DNA of 64,000 nucleotides from Cerrena zonata (Eukaryota; Basidiomycota; Agaricomycetes; Polyporales; Cerrenaceae). Shown piece after piece: positions 20,895 to 33,969 of the stretch; the stretch's first letter is position 1; every line of letters begins with the position of its first letter. The translations under genes and the position numbers were made by a program. The notes below the pieces were generated by a model. That model was not told the DNA's origin and did not search any database. It saw nothing but the letters and a program-made list of their open reading frames with translations. Where the stretch lies: contig JASBNA010000001.1 of assembly GCA_038087015.1 (NCBI GenBank), positions 1,178,001-1,242,000 of the forward strand, read 5' to 3'.

Positions 20895-22959
20895 ATGGCA
20901 GAGAAAGATGCTACAACGCGGCTACGCAGAGCCGCTAAAGGTGTGTTGCTTCTTCGTAGCCAAGACGTGCCATACGTGCTTACCATGTTCAAATTACTGT
21001 GCAGAGAATAACTTGTTCTTGGTCAGACGGCTGATCAAGAGAACCGACATGAGGAACCCAGATCCAACACATAAACGATACACATCTTTGGCTTGGGCCG
21101 CCGTACTGGGACATGAGGAGACATTTGACTTCTTGCTTAGTTCTGGTCATGACGAACGAGAACGAAGCAAGGTATGTACTGTATGGACATGGATGCAACC
21201 TGGCTCATCTCATTTCCTTCGAAAAAGGACTCTGAAAACAACACAATACTCATTCTTCTCGCCGACACGAAAGCTCCCCTTACTAGCCCGTATGGCGGGA
21301 CTGATCCCGAATTCAACAATACCATACTGAGAATGGCAAGGAGCTACTATGAATACTACCCAGAGACTCTGGATTGGGCCAATTCCGAGGGAAAGACTGC
21401 CTTACATGTTGCATCATTACGGGGGAACGAGGAGCTCGTAAGAGTGAGTAGAACTCATGCATTACTTGGTATGGCGGTCCTAACATTGCACCCTCAGATG
21501 CTTTGCGACTCTGGAGCGGATTTCGACCTTTCAGATAACGATGGGAATACGCCTCTTCATTAGTCAGTCCTTATGTTTTCATATCGTCACTGAATTCTGA
21601 TGAATTCTGTTTAGTGCTAGCGCCTGGGGCCATCTAGCCGTATGTAAAACCATTACTCATTCTCCACACTCATGCTGACTACCTAGTAGATTCTTCAAAT
21701 TCTGATCGAACGAGGGTGTAGCTATACCGTCCGGAATAATGATGGGTTTGACGCCTCAGACTATGCGTACTCGTAAGTTTCTATCTTTGTATGCAGCTCC
21801 AACGCAGAATCATTAATCGATAAATAGAAAATCAACCAAAGAGCTACTCCAGGATACAGCTCGTCATCAGTACGAGATCAACAAGCGAGCAAGACGGCAA
21901 GTCTTCGCTCAAGCAGCTGCCCGAGGGAACGAATGGGTCGCTGCTGCTACACAACTACCTTCCCCTCCTCCTCGAATGTATTCAAATACAGGTTCCCGAA
22001 TGAGAAGTGGATCAGGAACAAGTCGAACCACTACCACTTCAGACTCCGGCGAACTTTTTGACTCTGCGCCACATCATTCAAGGAGTCATCCAACGTTGAA
22101 TGCATCATTTTCTCCCTCACGCATGCCGGCAAATCTACCACCGATGGCATACTCCCCTGCACAACCATCTGGGAGCTCAACTAGTAGCTTCCCTGCCCTG
22201 TCGCCTGGTGGCGTAAGCACCATGGCGCCATCAATAGCTTCGAATCCCGCCTCTGTGCTGTCACCAATAGCCACACGGATGCGAGAACGGGACGCTGATG
22301 CGATGGAGAAATACAAGTTGCGACAACGGAGTGGCAGCGCCACCACTGCCTCGACCGCAGATTCTCCTTTGCAGAACGGGAACATACTCAATTCATCTCT
22401 GCCTCCACCAGATGAGGATGATGATCTAGCAGCTCTACACTCGCTGGTAACAGTTGGATCGGTCGCGCCTCGCCGGCGATTGAGACCGTCGGCTTCTGCA
22501 ACTCAATTGCGAACACATAACCATAACGAGTTGGTATCACCAACTACCCTGAATTCGCAGGATCCCTCTCGCAACCGATCTGGCACAAGCCCGGCAATGC
22601 TTAAGCAGACATCATCACCGGCCAGGCACACCCCTTCGCATTCTGAAACATTACCGCTAACACCGACGCAGAATAGTGTACGACCCCATGCTATCCGCGG
22701 AGGACCTCAATGGGAAACTGATCCTCAGAGGGATATGTATATGGGTCCACCGAGCGAATATGCAAGATTTCCACCGCCTCCTGTTCCACCAAAGGAACCG
22801 CCGGAGAGACAGAACACCACACCCACTACGACCACACCCACATCCCACACCCGCCGATTGCCTTTTAACATCCTTTCCTCGCATAAGCACAGTGATAATA
22901 ATGCGAACCCGAACCACAAGCGAAACATCTCGATGTCTTCGATAGGTGCCAAGGTTTAG
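20895..22959 (+). CDS. Ankyrin-repeat protein with Ser/Pro-rich C-terminus
   Basis: Multi-exon gene. Exon 1 (MAEKDATTRLRRAAK) splices at GTGTGT to NNLFLVRRLIKRTDM. Repeats then follow: YTSLAWAAVLGHEETFDFLL, GKTALHVASLRGNEELV, ADFDLSDNDGNTPLH, ASAWGHL and LQILIERGCSYTVRNNDGFD. Together they give four to five ankyrin units across the first 250 residues. A charged helix (STKELLQDTARHQYEINKRA) links to a long disordered Ser/Thr/Pro-rich tail ending near MSSIGAKV. Ankyrin repeats mediate protein binding. No catalytic domain is seen. The tail has many SP/TP sites, suggesting phospho-regulation. Specific function unknown. Confidence 0.82.
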
Positions 22960-23435
22960 TACTAGGGATCATGTGCATCGGACCTAACTGTATTTTCTTA
23001 TTACGGAGTGTATCGTGCTTTTCTTTTTTTGCTAGTGGTATTGTACGTTCTTGGATTTCACCTATTGATGCTATTCGCTTGCTGTGACTTTCGTTATTAT
23101 TTTGCACCTTCTGTAGCTCTGAAAACCTTAGATACACATGAGGTTATGATGACTATAGCTTCCACGAGACGATCTCCCTTTCTTTGGTGTCATCGAAGGA
23201 CCGCTGTGTGTCCTGTATGAATAACCGGACGCTGATCTGAGGACAGCTGCCTGATTGAGGCGCATTGGTGTACGTACTCGGGTGTTGCCGAGCGAGGCAG
23301 CTGTCTCCAGAGTCACTCTTAAGCACAAGGAGTCCGTGAGGCTCTCCGAGGTTCTACCCCAACACCTATATCTTACTTCGTGTACTTTGCGGTTTGGTGT
23401 CAACTTCTTGTCTTCGTATCTATCACCTAGCCTGA
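22960..23435. other. Intergenic between two plus-strand genes
   Basis: Holds the 3' end of the ankyrin gene (T-rich around 23000-23060) and the promoter of the transporter gene. Nothing else recognised. Confidence 0.4.
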
Positions 23436-25851
23436 ATGGCGTTTCCAACAAACACAGACGCAGATCCGGACCCGACTACTCAGATTCCCTGGCCTTCCAA
23501 GAATGGGAAGCAAGTCCGTATGCAAAGTCCTGCACCGCCAACAGAGACATCTAGTACCAATGGCAGCCAGCCACCAGCCCCTAAGAAACCAGCAGGCAAA
23601 GATGTAGATCCGAGTAGAAGACGAATGAGTACCATGGATCTCATTAACTTGAGTATATCCATGGCGGGTGCACAAGTTGCTTGGACCGTCGAGTTAGGGT
23701 ATGACATTGTTGACTATTTTGCATTATTTTGGCCGTCATTGAGTACAGGTATACTCTGTTAGATATGGAACACCATTCTTGCTGAAGCTCGGACTGTCGG
23801 AACAATTGACCAGTCTTGTATGGCTTGCAGGACCCATTAGCGGACTGGTAGCACAGCCTCTGATTGGTAGGTGCAGAAAACCACTGTCGAAGACTTATCA
23901 TAAACCATTCAATTGAATCTAGGCGCAATATCAGATGCTTCTTCATCGAAATATCGAAGACGATGGTGGATCGTTGCATCCACTATTGCTCTCGTAATAT
24001 CCACCCTCACGTTGGCATATTGTCAGGAACTTGCGGCACTTTTTGTTGACCTCGTTGGTACAGGCGAGGGAAGCTGGGATCCTAAGCGGCAGAAGGCTGT
24101 AAGCCGTTCTTCAATAGATTTATCATATTCTTGTACATTGACGTTTTACTGGATCTCAGGTCAAGAATACCGCAATTGGCTTTGCTGTGTTCTCCTTCTA
24201 CGTCTTGGACTTTGCATTGAACGCTCTTCAGGCGTCTCTCCGTAATCTCTTGCTAGACGTCACACCATCGGAACAACTCAATGCTGGCAATGCTTGGCAC
24301 AGTCGTATGACGAATGCTGGTAATATTGTTGGCTATGGTTTTGGATTTTTCCCTCTTGCCCAATTACCGATCATTCGTCTCCTTGGTGGCGATCAATTCC
24401 GCAAGTTCTGTGTTGTTGCGATGGCCATCCTGATAGCTACTGTCTGGATCACCTGTTGGACACAAGAAGAGAAAGCTCGAGAGTCTAGGCGTGTTGAGAA
24501 AGAGTCAGTGATTTGATTAACTGCAGTGTTATATATTCTAATGTGCTTGACTAATCATTACAGCAACAAGCTTATGGATGTCATCAGGAACATTTACGTT
24601 GCTGTCACGAAACTGCCTCGACCCATCAGACGAGTTTGTTTAGTGCAAGTGTTCGCGTTTATGGGATGGTTCCCGTTCTTGTTCTATTCGTATGTGCCAT
24701 ACTCACTTACATCGTGTCATAATTAACATACCTTTATAGGACTACATATATAGGTCAAATAATGGCTTACGAACAGGGACGTGATCCGGATCACGATGTT
24801 GCTACTCGAACTGGAGAACTCGCAATGTTGTTCTACAGCATAAGTAAGTGGTACCCATCATCATATCCTAAGTATTCCAGTTCGTACTCATAATCACATT
24901 TAGTCGGGGTTATTGCTGGTACATTACTTCCACACCTCTCACGTCGGGATACTCGTTTACTTGCCCATGACGGCGACGAGGATGAGGACGCTGAAATAAC
25001 TCGTCTCAAGTTACTTGTTCGCGAATGGAGGGCAGAAGCAGCAAGGAAAGGAAAACCTTTGCGACTTCCATTTATGCCTTTCTTCCTCCGAAATATCTGG
25101 ACCGGTGCCTTATTGCTGTTTACCGTGATCACCTTCTCAACATTCTTTATCACCAAGGTTTGGCAGGTAAGTTAACGTTGACTGTATGCGCTTTATATAT
25201 CGGGTCATCTCATAATCTTCCTCCAGGCAATCATCGCGGTAGCGCTTGTTGGTATTTGTTGGGCAGTTGCATGCTGGGTTCCTTTCGCAATCATCATGGA
25301 GTTCTTGAAGGAGCAAGAAAGCGAAGGTCCCACCAATGCCGAAGAGGTCGTGCGAGAATGGAACAGGAGACCATCCCACACTCGTACCCAATCTACGCCA
25401 GCCGGCCGTCCTGTGATCACTAACGAGCGTACCCCTCTCATTCGTCGCCGTTCATTCGACGAGAACGACATTGACAGTAACGAACAATCACAGCCTGTTG
25501 CAGGTGGAACGATTCTGGGCATTCACAACCTGGCTATTGTGTTCCCTCAGTTTATTGTCGCACTTGTTGCAAGTGCTATCTTCCGAGCAGTTGATGCTGA
25601 AATTGACGATGATCCGAGCAACCATACTACGTACTATGGTAAGAATGGTGTAGCTTGGGTCCTGCGCTTTGGTGGTGTCTGTGCACTTGTAAGTTCATAT
25701 TCTTTCGAAATAGGTTTTATGCCATTGTTGACATTTAACTCCCTAGGTTGGCGCATTCGTTGCTCAGATGGTACCTCCAACCAAGACGGAGAAGGAAATG
25801 CGTAGACGGCTTGCTGAATTGAAAGTCCTCCAGAAGGAGACCCTCATCTAA
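23436..25851 (+). CDS. Sucrose/maltose-type MFS transporter (GPH, Sut1-like)
   Basis: Plasma-membrane proton/disaccharide symporter family, as in S. pombe Sut1. After a disordered N-terminus (about 65 residues) comes TM1 (LINLSISMAGAQVAWTVELG). TM2-3 follow with GPISGLVAQPLIGAISD, then the family basic loop SKYRRRWWI, and FALNALQASLRNLLLDVTPS in TM4-5. Later exons give FMGWFPFLFYSTTYIGQIM and IVFPQFIVALVASAIFR, for roughly twelve membrane segments in all. A large acidic loop lies before TM11. At least six short introns interrupt it. The final exon ends LAELKVLQKETLI. Substrate (sucrose, maltose or another glucoside) cannot be decided from sequence. Confidence 0.85.
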
Positions 25852-26011
25852 TTTTCTTTTTCTCTTGGAATGTAACAATAGGTGTACGAGTATCGGCTAG
25901 CTTCTTGGGACGTACTGGTTTCCATCTTGCATTATCATTGGACGGTCTTTCAATCTCTTTTTAGGCATACTGCACAATTGCTTGTTACTCTTACAATTGA
26001 TACAGACATCG

Positions 26012-28570
26012 CTACTCTCTAATAATACACATCGCGTAGTCCCAGTTATCGGATGATCTTGTGGATATTTGTCTGCAAGGAATCGTTGTGATTGGGAGCT
26101 TTTCATCAATTTGGGTAAGGATTGCTATAAAATCATTAGATGCAAGAATTAAGCAACGTGAAGAGCGGGCCAACGTACGAGGTAAGGATTCTGTTTTGAC
26201 ATAGAATAGTCGAATGGAAATAACTGGGCCGTCAAGGAGGCCAGGAAGATAAGTATCCAATGCGCCCTTGTCAAGGGGTCCTCGGAAGCAGAGCAGTGTA
26301 GACGATAAAGCCTTTATCGAAAATCGAGATACCTCCCAAGAAGCGAAGAATTTATCATCCGTAAAATATCCTATTCATAATGAGACTAAGAAAGAATTGG
26401 AGATCAGAAAGGTAACTAACCTGTTTCTACTTTGGGAGCGAGGACCTTGAGCTCCTTATCGCCGTCTTCATCCAATACTTCAAACCGACCGGTATGTAGG
26501 AGAACTTGTTTCTCTACTAGACTGCCTTTTGGTAGGCTGGCTACCACCACAAACAAGGTGGGGCTTTTGGCATCCTGCAAAACACACACAATAATTAGAA
26601 GCTATAACCACGTTAATTCAATCATAAATTACCTTCAACGTTGCGCTCGCATGTCGGACAGCTGGGATATCAGCCGCATTTTGAAGCCAGTATAGAGTTA
26701 ACTGAGAGTGTGGCTTCCATTTTCCTGTATCACAGAGCGCACGAGTGACGCGTTCGACATGCTGGGATGCTAATGCCGTCTCAGTCGCGAGTGATGGAGG
26801 GGATGGTAATGTGAGGTTGCGCGGGATCAGACCAATCTGTCCTGACATAAAGATAGTTTGTTCATTGATCTAGAAAATGTCAGCAGTTTGTTTTAGCCAA
26901 CTGAAAGAGCGATGCTCACGACTACAGCTTGGGAGTAAGGGCCGATGTTGGCCGGAGCCCAATAGCTCAGGCCCTGCACATGTAGAATTTGTCTGTCTCG
27001 TTCGGACTCTTCTGCATAGGCTACACATTCGATACGAACACGGATCGGTGAGGGAAGATCAACCGCAACACATGCCCTCGCAGGTGGTCCACTTCCGAAG
27101 AATGTCATATATTTCTCGTTAACAGCCGAAAAGAGGTCCATTGAAGATAGAAATATGTTGACGTTGGCGATGTGAGAGAAGTCGAGGTTGTGTTGTGCCA
27201 GAAGATCTTCCAGTCAATGAGTATCACCCCACTTGAGAACGATAGCTACATGATACTCCTGCTTACCTTGGATGATCTGAAAGCATTGTTGCACTTCATC
27301 GCTTACCGAGATTTCAACTGTTTCTGCTGTCAACGATCGTTGTACATTCGAAACTGTGACCCAGCGACCTGCTTTCGCAGAACAGGCTGTTAAATAAGGA
27401 ATTTTGTGAGACAGGATGACGTCTCGAATTTTGATCGGCGTAGGAGTTGTGAACCTTTCCACATCTTGTTGGAGCTGCAGAGTAGAATCCTCTAGCATAT
27501 CGGGGACAGGAGGTTCTCCCGATGATGGTTCATTCTTCGAGACAAGTGTAGCAGATTTCACACGCAAGTATGCGACCGTAGCGAAAGCGTGATCAGAGTG
27601 AATAACAGTCTCGACATTTTCACTGAAGATGAGTCAATCTCGAAGCAAGAAATATCACCATGACAGATGTAGGATGCTCACAGACTGATACGTTTCTTGA
27701 ATAAAGGACAGTCTAAGGTTAGTGTCTCATACTCCCCACCCTCCCCGCACGGATGGAGATCATACATGTCGTTCTATCGGCTTAAATCAGGCTAAACCAT
27801 ACCATTCAGAGAGATTGCTACGAACAAGTTTGAGGAGAGTAGGTTGCATTTGAGCCAAGGTTTTGCCTAAATGTTTGGTTGTGAGTCCCATACCCGCTAC
27901 TTTTATTAGGATAGCTTCCAGGCCTGCTTCGATCATCTCGGAGAGTAATTGACGTTGATCACGCTGCCATAAGTAGCAAAGAGGAGTCAAAGCAAGTCGG
28001 CGACACCTGAGGAGATAAGTCAATGAATGATATGCAAAGCGAACTGGATGTAAAACGTACACATGCTCGACGCGGATCCTTTGGTAATTCGAAAGGATCG
28101 CACCAACAGACACAGCCTGAATGTCAGGATGACTTGCCTACAGTCATTAAGGGTGAGTGATCTTGTACGAACAATACAGCTCTTTTAGTACTTTGACTGT
28201 ATGGAGAAGCTCATACAGGTCCTCCGTCTCATCGCCGCTTATACCTATATTTTTTGAAGCTTGTCTAGCACCGTATTCTGCGCCCATGTTGACTGCGGTC
28301 CCCTTGATGGTTCTTCTGTAAAGAGGTACATCTAAGGCCTCTGCGACAAATTGTATTGCGTCTTGTCCGACTGTCTGATACATATACGAGTCGATTTCAT
28401 CTGACTCCAGGGATCGAAAAGTGGTCGATACATAAGGTGGATTTCAGCGAACCTTTGCCTTGTTCTGGTCGGAGGGACGCTGCAGCGACAAGCTCGTGTC
28501 CATTACGAGAGCAGTGCAGCAAGTTGTAACAGCTGTCTTTGCCTCCGCTGAGTAAGGCGACGTATTTCAT
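26012..28570 (-). CDS. DPH6: Diphthine-ammonia ligase with C-terminal RidA-like domains
   Basis: Performs the last step of diphthamide synthesis on eEF2, an ATP-dependent amidation of diphthine. The N-terminus MKYVALLSGGKDSCYNLLH holds the PP-loop SGGKDS. Following exons give DSYMYQTVGQDAIQFVAEAL, DETEDLYELLHTVK, VGAILSNYQRIRVEHV and HPCGEGGEYETLTLDCP, the ligase signature. Then come two YjgF/RidA-like modules: YMTFFGSGPPARACVAVDLP and HVQGLSYWAPANIGPYSQAV with FMSGQIGLIP. The long fungal form with RidA modules is usual. The last exon ends DNWDYAMCIIRE. An intron near 26120-26180 is a multiple of three and has no stop, so it can be read through. It is divergent to UBA1. Confidence 0.9.
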
Positions 28571-28770
28571 GGTGGAAAGGAAGGAACGAGAACATTCAAG
28601 TTTCTTTCCAAACGCAGCCCGAAGCGTAGCCGAGACGCGGTGCGATCCACGTGCAGCTATATTTAGGGCGGAGCGCGACTAGGACAGTTACTCTCCACCA
28701 ACTATCATCACACTTTCTCTCCCCTACCATCTATATCATCCCAACGAACTCATTGAACGACTTACGAAGT
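28571..28770. promoter_or_regulatory. Divergent promoter, DPH6 / UBA1
   Basis: 200 bp between opposing starts. CTATATTTAG at about 28657 is TATA-like and lies about 110 bases before the UBA1 ATG, followed by a CT/CA-rich leader. Confidence 0.5.
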
Positions 28771-31700
28771 ATGGCTGCGACAAACCAACCAGCAGCGATG
28801 GATGTCGATGAGGCTGCGATCGACGAGGGCCTGTACTCCCGACAACTGTGAGTTTAGTCTTGATTTAGTGCTTACAAACGGCTGACAGACTTCACAGCTA
28901 TGTCCTTGGACATGAAGGTTTGTAATGTAGCATATAGTAGGGTTGTAAGACTTATCAGAGATGTTTTATAGCAATGAAGCGAATGGCCCACTCCAACGTC
29001 CTTATTGTTGGACTAAAGGGTCTCGGTTGCGAAATTGGTATATCGTCTTTATATTATTGTAGAACACGTATCTAACGTGTTATTACTCTGTCTAGCCAAG
29101 AATGTTATTCTTGCAGGTGTGAAATCGGTTACTTTGTACGACTCAGAACCTGTTCAGATCCAAGACCTCAGTACACAAGTGAGACACAGATTGGTTACTC
29201 TACTGGGCATGTTCTAATGCCGAATATAGTTCTTCCTTCGAGAGGACGATGTTGGAAAACCAAGGGCACTAGCTACCACACCTCGTCTGGCTGAGCTTAA
29301 TGCTTATGTTCCCGTACGATATCTTGAGGGACCATTGGGTCAGGAGATTACAGTGGACCTTATCAAGGGTTTCCAGGTTCGATAAATCTCTCCATATGCT
29401 ACATCTAGTTTACTGACTGGTATTGAAGGTCGTAGTTTTGTGTGGCGCATCTTTGAGCAAACAACTGGAGATCAACGACTGGACGCATACAAATGGAGTC
29501 CACTTTATTGCTGCGGATACCCGTGGTTTGTTTGGGTTCGTAGACCCAATTTCAGATTGGAAATACCAGTAACCTTATTCACTTTTCAGCTCCGTATTCA
29601 ACGATTTCGGCCCCAAATTCACTTGTGTTGATCCAACTGGCGAACAACCCCTTTCTGGAATGATTGTTTCTGTTGAGAAGGTTTGTTCTTTATTTTCGTT
29701 ACTGACTAGAAATGTTCTAACATTATTATTATAGGATCAGGAAGGCCTTGTCACATGTTTAGACGAAACTCGACATGGACTCGAAGACGGTGACTTTGTC
29801 ACCTTCGTCGAAGTCCAGGGTATGGAAGAGTTGAATGGCTGTGAGCCTCGCAAGATCACCGTCAAGGGTCCTTATACCTTTACAATCGGCGATACCACTA
29901 GCTTTGGTGAATACAAAACAGGAGGAATCTTTACGCAAGTCAAGATGCCCAAGATAATCGAATTTGTACGCAAACCGTGGTACTTTGTGCGGAGAACACT
30001 ACTGAATGGACCTTTAGAAATCTCTTCGCGAGTCATTGGCATCACCGGAGCTCTTTATCACCGATTTTGCCAAGTTCGATCGTCCAGCTACTCTCCATGC
30101 AGGCTTCCAAGCATTGTCTGAATTTAAAGCTCAAAACCAGCGGTTGCCGCGCCCAAGAAATGCCGAAGATGCGGCTACTTTAGTTCAACTTGCCAAGAAG
30201 ATCGATTCGGAGGCTGATGAGAAAGTATTGACTGAGCTTGCGTACCAGGCAACTGGTGATGTCTCTCCAGTCGTGGCTGTTATTGGTGGTTTCGTTGCTC
30301 AGGAGGTCTTGAAAGCTTGCTCAGCCAAATTCCATCCTATGGTTCAGCACCTCTACTTTGATTCGCTTGAGTCTTTGCCTGCACAACTGCCTACTGAAGC
30401 CGAATGTCAACCCACTGGCAGCCGATACGATGCTCAAATCGCTGTCTTCGGAAAGACATTCCAGGACAAGATTGCCAATCACCGTCAATTCTTGGTCGGC
30501 TCTGGCGCTATTGGCTGTGAAATGCTGAAGAACTGGAGTATGATGGGCGTTGCGTCTGGTCCCAACGGTGTCATTCACGTCACTGACTTGGATACGATCG
30601 AAAAGAGTAACTTGAACAGACAGTTCTTGTTCCGTGCTAAGGATCTCGGCAAGTTCAAGGCAGAGGTTGCCGCGGCTGCCGTTGCGGATATGAACCCTGA
30701 TTTGAAAGGCAAGATCAACAGCAAGCAAGAGCCAGTTGGCCCTGACACTGAAAGTGAGGGATATGTTTCTTTATTTGATCTATGTCTAACATGTATGGTT
30801 AGACGTCTACGACGAGGATTTCTTCGCTTCAATTGATGGTGTTACCAACGCTCTCGACAATGTTAAGGCTCGTCTCTACATGGACCAGCGCTGTGTCTTC
30901 TTCCTTAAACCTCTCCTCGAGTCTGGAACACTGGGTACTAAGGGTAACACTCAAGTCGTTATCCCTCACCTCACAGAATCGTACTCGTCTTCCCAAGACC
31001 CTCCTGAGAAGGAAACTCCCTCATGTACTGTGAAGAACTTCCCGAATGCCATTCAGCATACCATCGAGGTTGGTATCTTGAATTATCTTCTATTAATGAA
31101 CTGCTCACATATGTCTATAATTAGTGGTCGAGAACAGAGTTCGATAATCTTTTCATCAAGCCTGCACAAGCTGTCAATGCCTATCTTTCAGAGCCTAATT
31201 ACCTCGAGAACAACCTCAAGTACTCTGGACAACAAAAGGAGCAAGTGGAGCAGATTGTGGACTACCTAGTGGCCAAGAAGCCTCTCACATTCGAAGAATG
31301 TATTGTTTGGGCTCGTCTTCAGTTTGAAGAGAGGTTCAACAACTCCATCCGTCAGCTGTTGTACAGCTTGCCTAAGGATGGCCTCACTAGCACTGGTCAA
31401 CCATTCTGGAGTGGACCAAAGAGGGCACCAGACCCATTGACCTTCGATTCGAATGACGTACGTGTACGATTCACGTCACATATACCATTCTGATACATTT
31501 CTTTTTCAGTCTGCGCATCTGTCTTTCATCATCGCTGCTGCTAACTTGCACGCCTTCAACTATGGTCTACGCGGAGAGACCGACCCCGCCATCTTTAAGA
31601 AGATTGCAGACAGTGTTATTGTCCCTGAGTTCACACCTAGGAGCGGCGTGAAGATTCAGGTGACCGAGAATGACCCCGTACAGAACGAGGCTGGAGGTAG

Positions 31701-32500
31701 GTGTCGCCTTGACATCCTGTGTGTATATATTACTGACATTATGATGAAAGGGGAAAGTGGGGACCTACAAGACCTCATCAAGAAGCTTCCTGCTCCTTCA
31801 TCCCTTGTAGGGTACCGTCTTAACCCCGTCGAATTCGAAAAGGATGATGATACTAACCACCACATCGACTTCATTACCGCTGCGTCGAACTTACGCGCCA
31901 TGAACTATAAGATCACCCCCGCCGATCGCCATACCACCAAGCAAATTGCGGGCAAGATTATCCCTGCTATCGCAACTACTACCTCTCTCGTCACTGGTCT
32001 TGTCTGCTTGGAGTTGTACAAAGTTATCGATGGCAAGAACAAGCTCGAGGACTACAAGAACGGATTCGTCAATCTTGCGTTACCATTCTTCGGGTTCTCG
32101 GAGCCTATTGCTGCCAAGAAGAGCAAGTACGGCAATGTCGAGTGGACTCTTTGGGATCGCTTCGAGTTTAAGAACGACCCGACGTTGAAGGAGATCGTTG
32201 ATTGGTTCAACAAGGAGCACAGTCTCGACATCACGATGGTCAGTCAAGGCGTCAGCATGCTCTGGAGCTCCTTCATTGGAAAGAAGAAGGTCAGTCTTCT
32301 TCCCAATAGTCTTCACTGTGCTGTCAGCTCATTATGATGTACAGAGTGACGAGCGTCTCCCCATGAAGTTCAGCAAGCTCGTTCAGACGATTAGCAAGAA
32401 ACCAATTCCATCGTACACCAAACACCTCATCGTCGAAGTCATGGTGATGGATGAGGAAGGTGAAGATGTCGAAGTACCTTTCATTGTTGTGAGGCTTTAG
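28771..32500 (+). CDS. UBA1: Ubiquitin-activating enzyme E1
   Basis: ATP-dependent activation of ubiquitin, forming a thioester for transfer to E2s; acts in cytosol and nucleus. The inactive adenylation half gives YSRQLYVLGHEAMKRM and [16 protein letters not shown]. The active half has [16 protein letters not shown] (GxGxxGCE nucleotide loop) and [16 protein letters not shown]. The catalytic cysteine lies in [10 protein letters not shown] (codon 31024-31026). The cysteine domain continues [20 protein letters not shown], then [20 protein letters not shown], and the ubiquitin-fold domain ends [12 protein letters not shown]. More than ten short introns are present. For example, the intron from about 29969 with acceptor TTTAG restores [12 protein letters not shown]. 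Complete, near 1,010 residues. Confidence 0.95.
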
Positions 32501-33969
32501 AGAGGAAGGAAGGGAAAAGATCATAGCAGAGAAGTCAGCCAAACGCGATTTTGTACATTTCACTCACAATATTGTAGCTTTAGACGTCGAGTTTTGATAC
32601 TGTGACTGCTCACACGACCAATTTTATGTTGTAACATCACTCCCTGTCTGTCATCGTGGCGTTAGTGAGAGACTCCTATCTGACAGGAGTATGCATCTCT
32701 AGTGCCGGCATGAACGGCACCCCAAGGTTCAATGACTTTTACTCAACGTGAGTGCCACAGAGAGGGATTTACGTGTGGTCATGATCGATTCTAGTACGCA
32801 ATTCGAACGCAATCTGAACTTTGAAAGCCTGATCACGTACCTTCAAGACTTTGTTTGTCACTTGGCCGAACAAACGTCCGTTATCGATGGCAGACAAGAT
32901 GGTAGGGCCGAGATATGCACGGATAACAGACAACTAGTTCCCCTAAACGGTGAAACCAATACATCTCTTTAGGTAAGAACGCTGAGGTTGATTGACACCG
33001 CTCTCACCTGATCTACGTCTGCCGCATGCCCGCTTCATACTCTCGAGGCCGAAATGAAATGGGCTCTCGGGCCTGACATGAGGTGGGAGGCAGCACATCG
33101 AAAAAGCAAGTCTGCTCCAAGGTGCGGCAACTTCGATACTGTCGAAGGCACACCAATAGAAATGTATACCGCAGAAGCATGTTGCTTCCTTCCCCGTAAA
33201 ACTATCGTGACGGTAGGCATGAATATTATTTGACTTCGAGGTCAAAGTCGGGGAGTGCTGTAATGCAAGGAAATGGTGTTGAAAATCAACTATCCCATCT
33301 CTCGCTATGTGACAGTTTCTAGACAATGTGAAGGTTCGCCACACTTGATCGTGGTCAAGAGGTTGTCTGGGCTTGTGAACTGTCTGTTCAATGAAGCCTT
33401 ATGTGTAATAAGAAACGCATGACATGCCGTACCGCTCGCTGGGAACAGAGTTTGCTATTAACTCCTCCATCTCTTGAGCGAACACACAGAGTCTCGGAAG
33501 TCTGTCTTGGAAGTATCAGAAGGTGCCATTCTGAGCATCAACGGGCGCATTGATAGACAAGTTCGAAGGGCAAAGAACGGAGATGACCTAGATAACAAAG
33601 GCTCAGTAGAACTCATGATATTCCTTTCAACCGAGAATAGGGTGTCTGGGTATAATATACTCCCTAACCAAGATATGCAGGTATAGTATACACAATATTG
33701 TATTACTCATCTGGCAGTCTATCTTTCAAATATGGGATATACACATATTAACTTTGATTATTTGGCCTAAGAAAAACATCACTACAATTGACTAAATGAG
33801 TGTAATGTTCAAGAAAACGAAATAATTTACGAAAGCGAGCTGTGAAGACGACGATGTGTTATATGCGGAACAGTAACAAACAGATTAACATGTACAACAT
33901 AGCAATATACTATTCTTGCTTTTATTAGTGACATGACAGAATATATTTACTGTCACTCACATGGAACTT
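32501..33969. other. 1.5-kb gap without a supported gene
   Basis: Both flanking genes end here (UBA1 on plus, the regulator on minus). Short frames such as 32748-32972 and 33474-33686 show no family resemblance and no splice partners. The last 300 bases are AT-rich. Possibly decayed sequence, but no repeat ends were found. Confidence 0.45.

Noticed and set aside
32690..32720. Short GCCGGC/GCCGTT hairpin after UBA1
   Set aside because: The stem is only about six bases with no further context; expected by chance.
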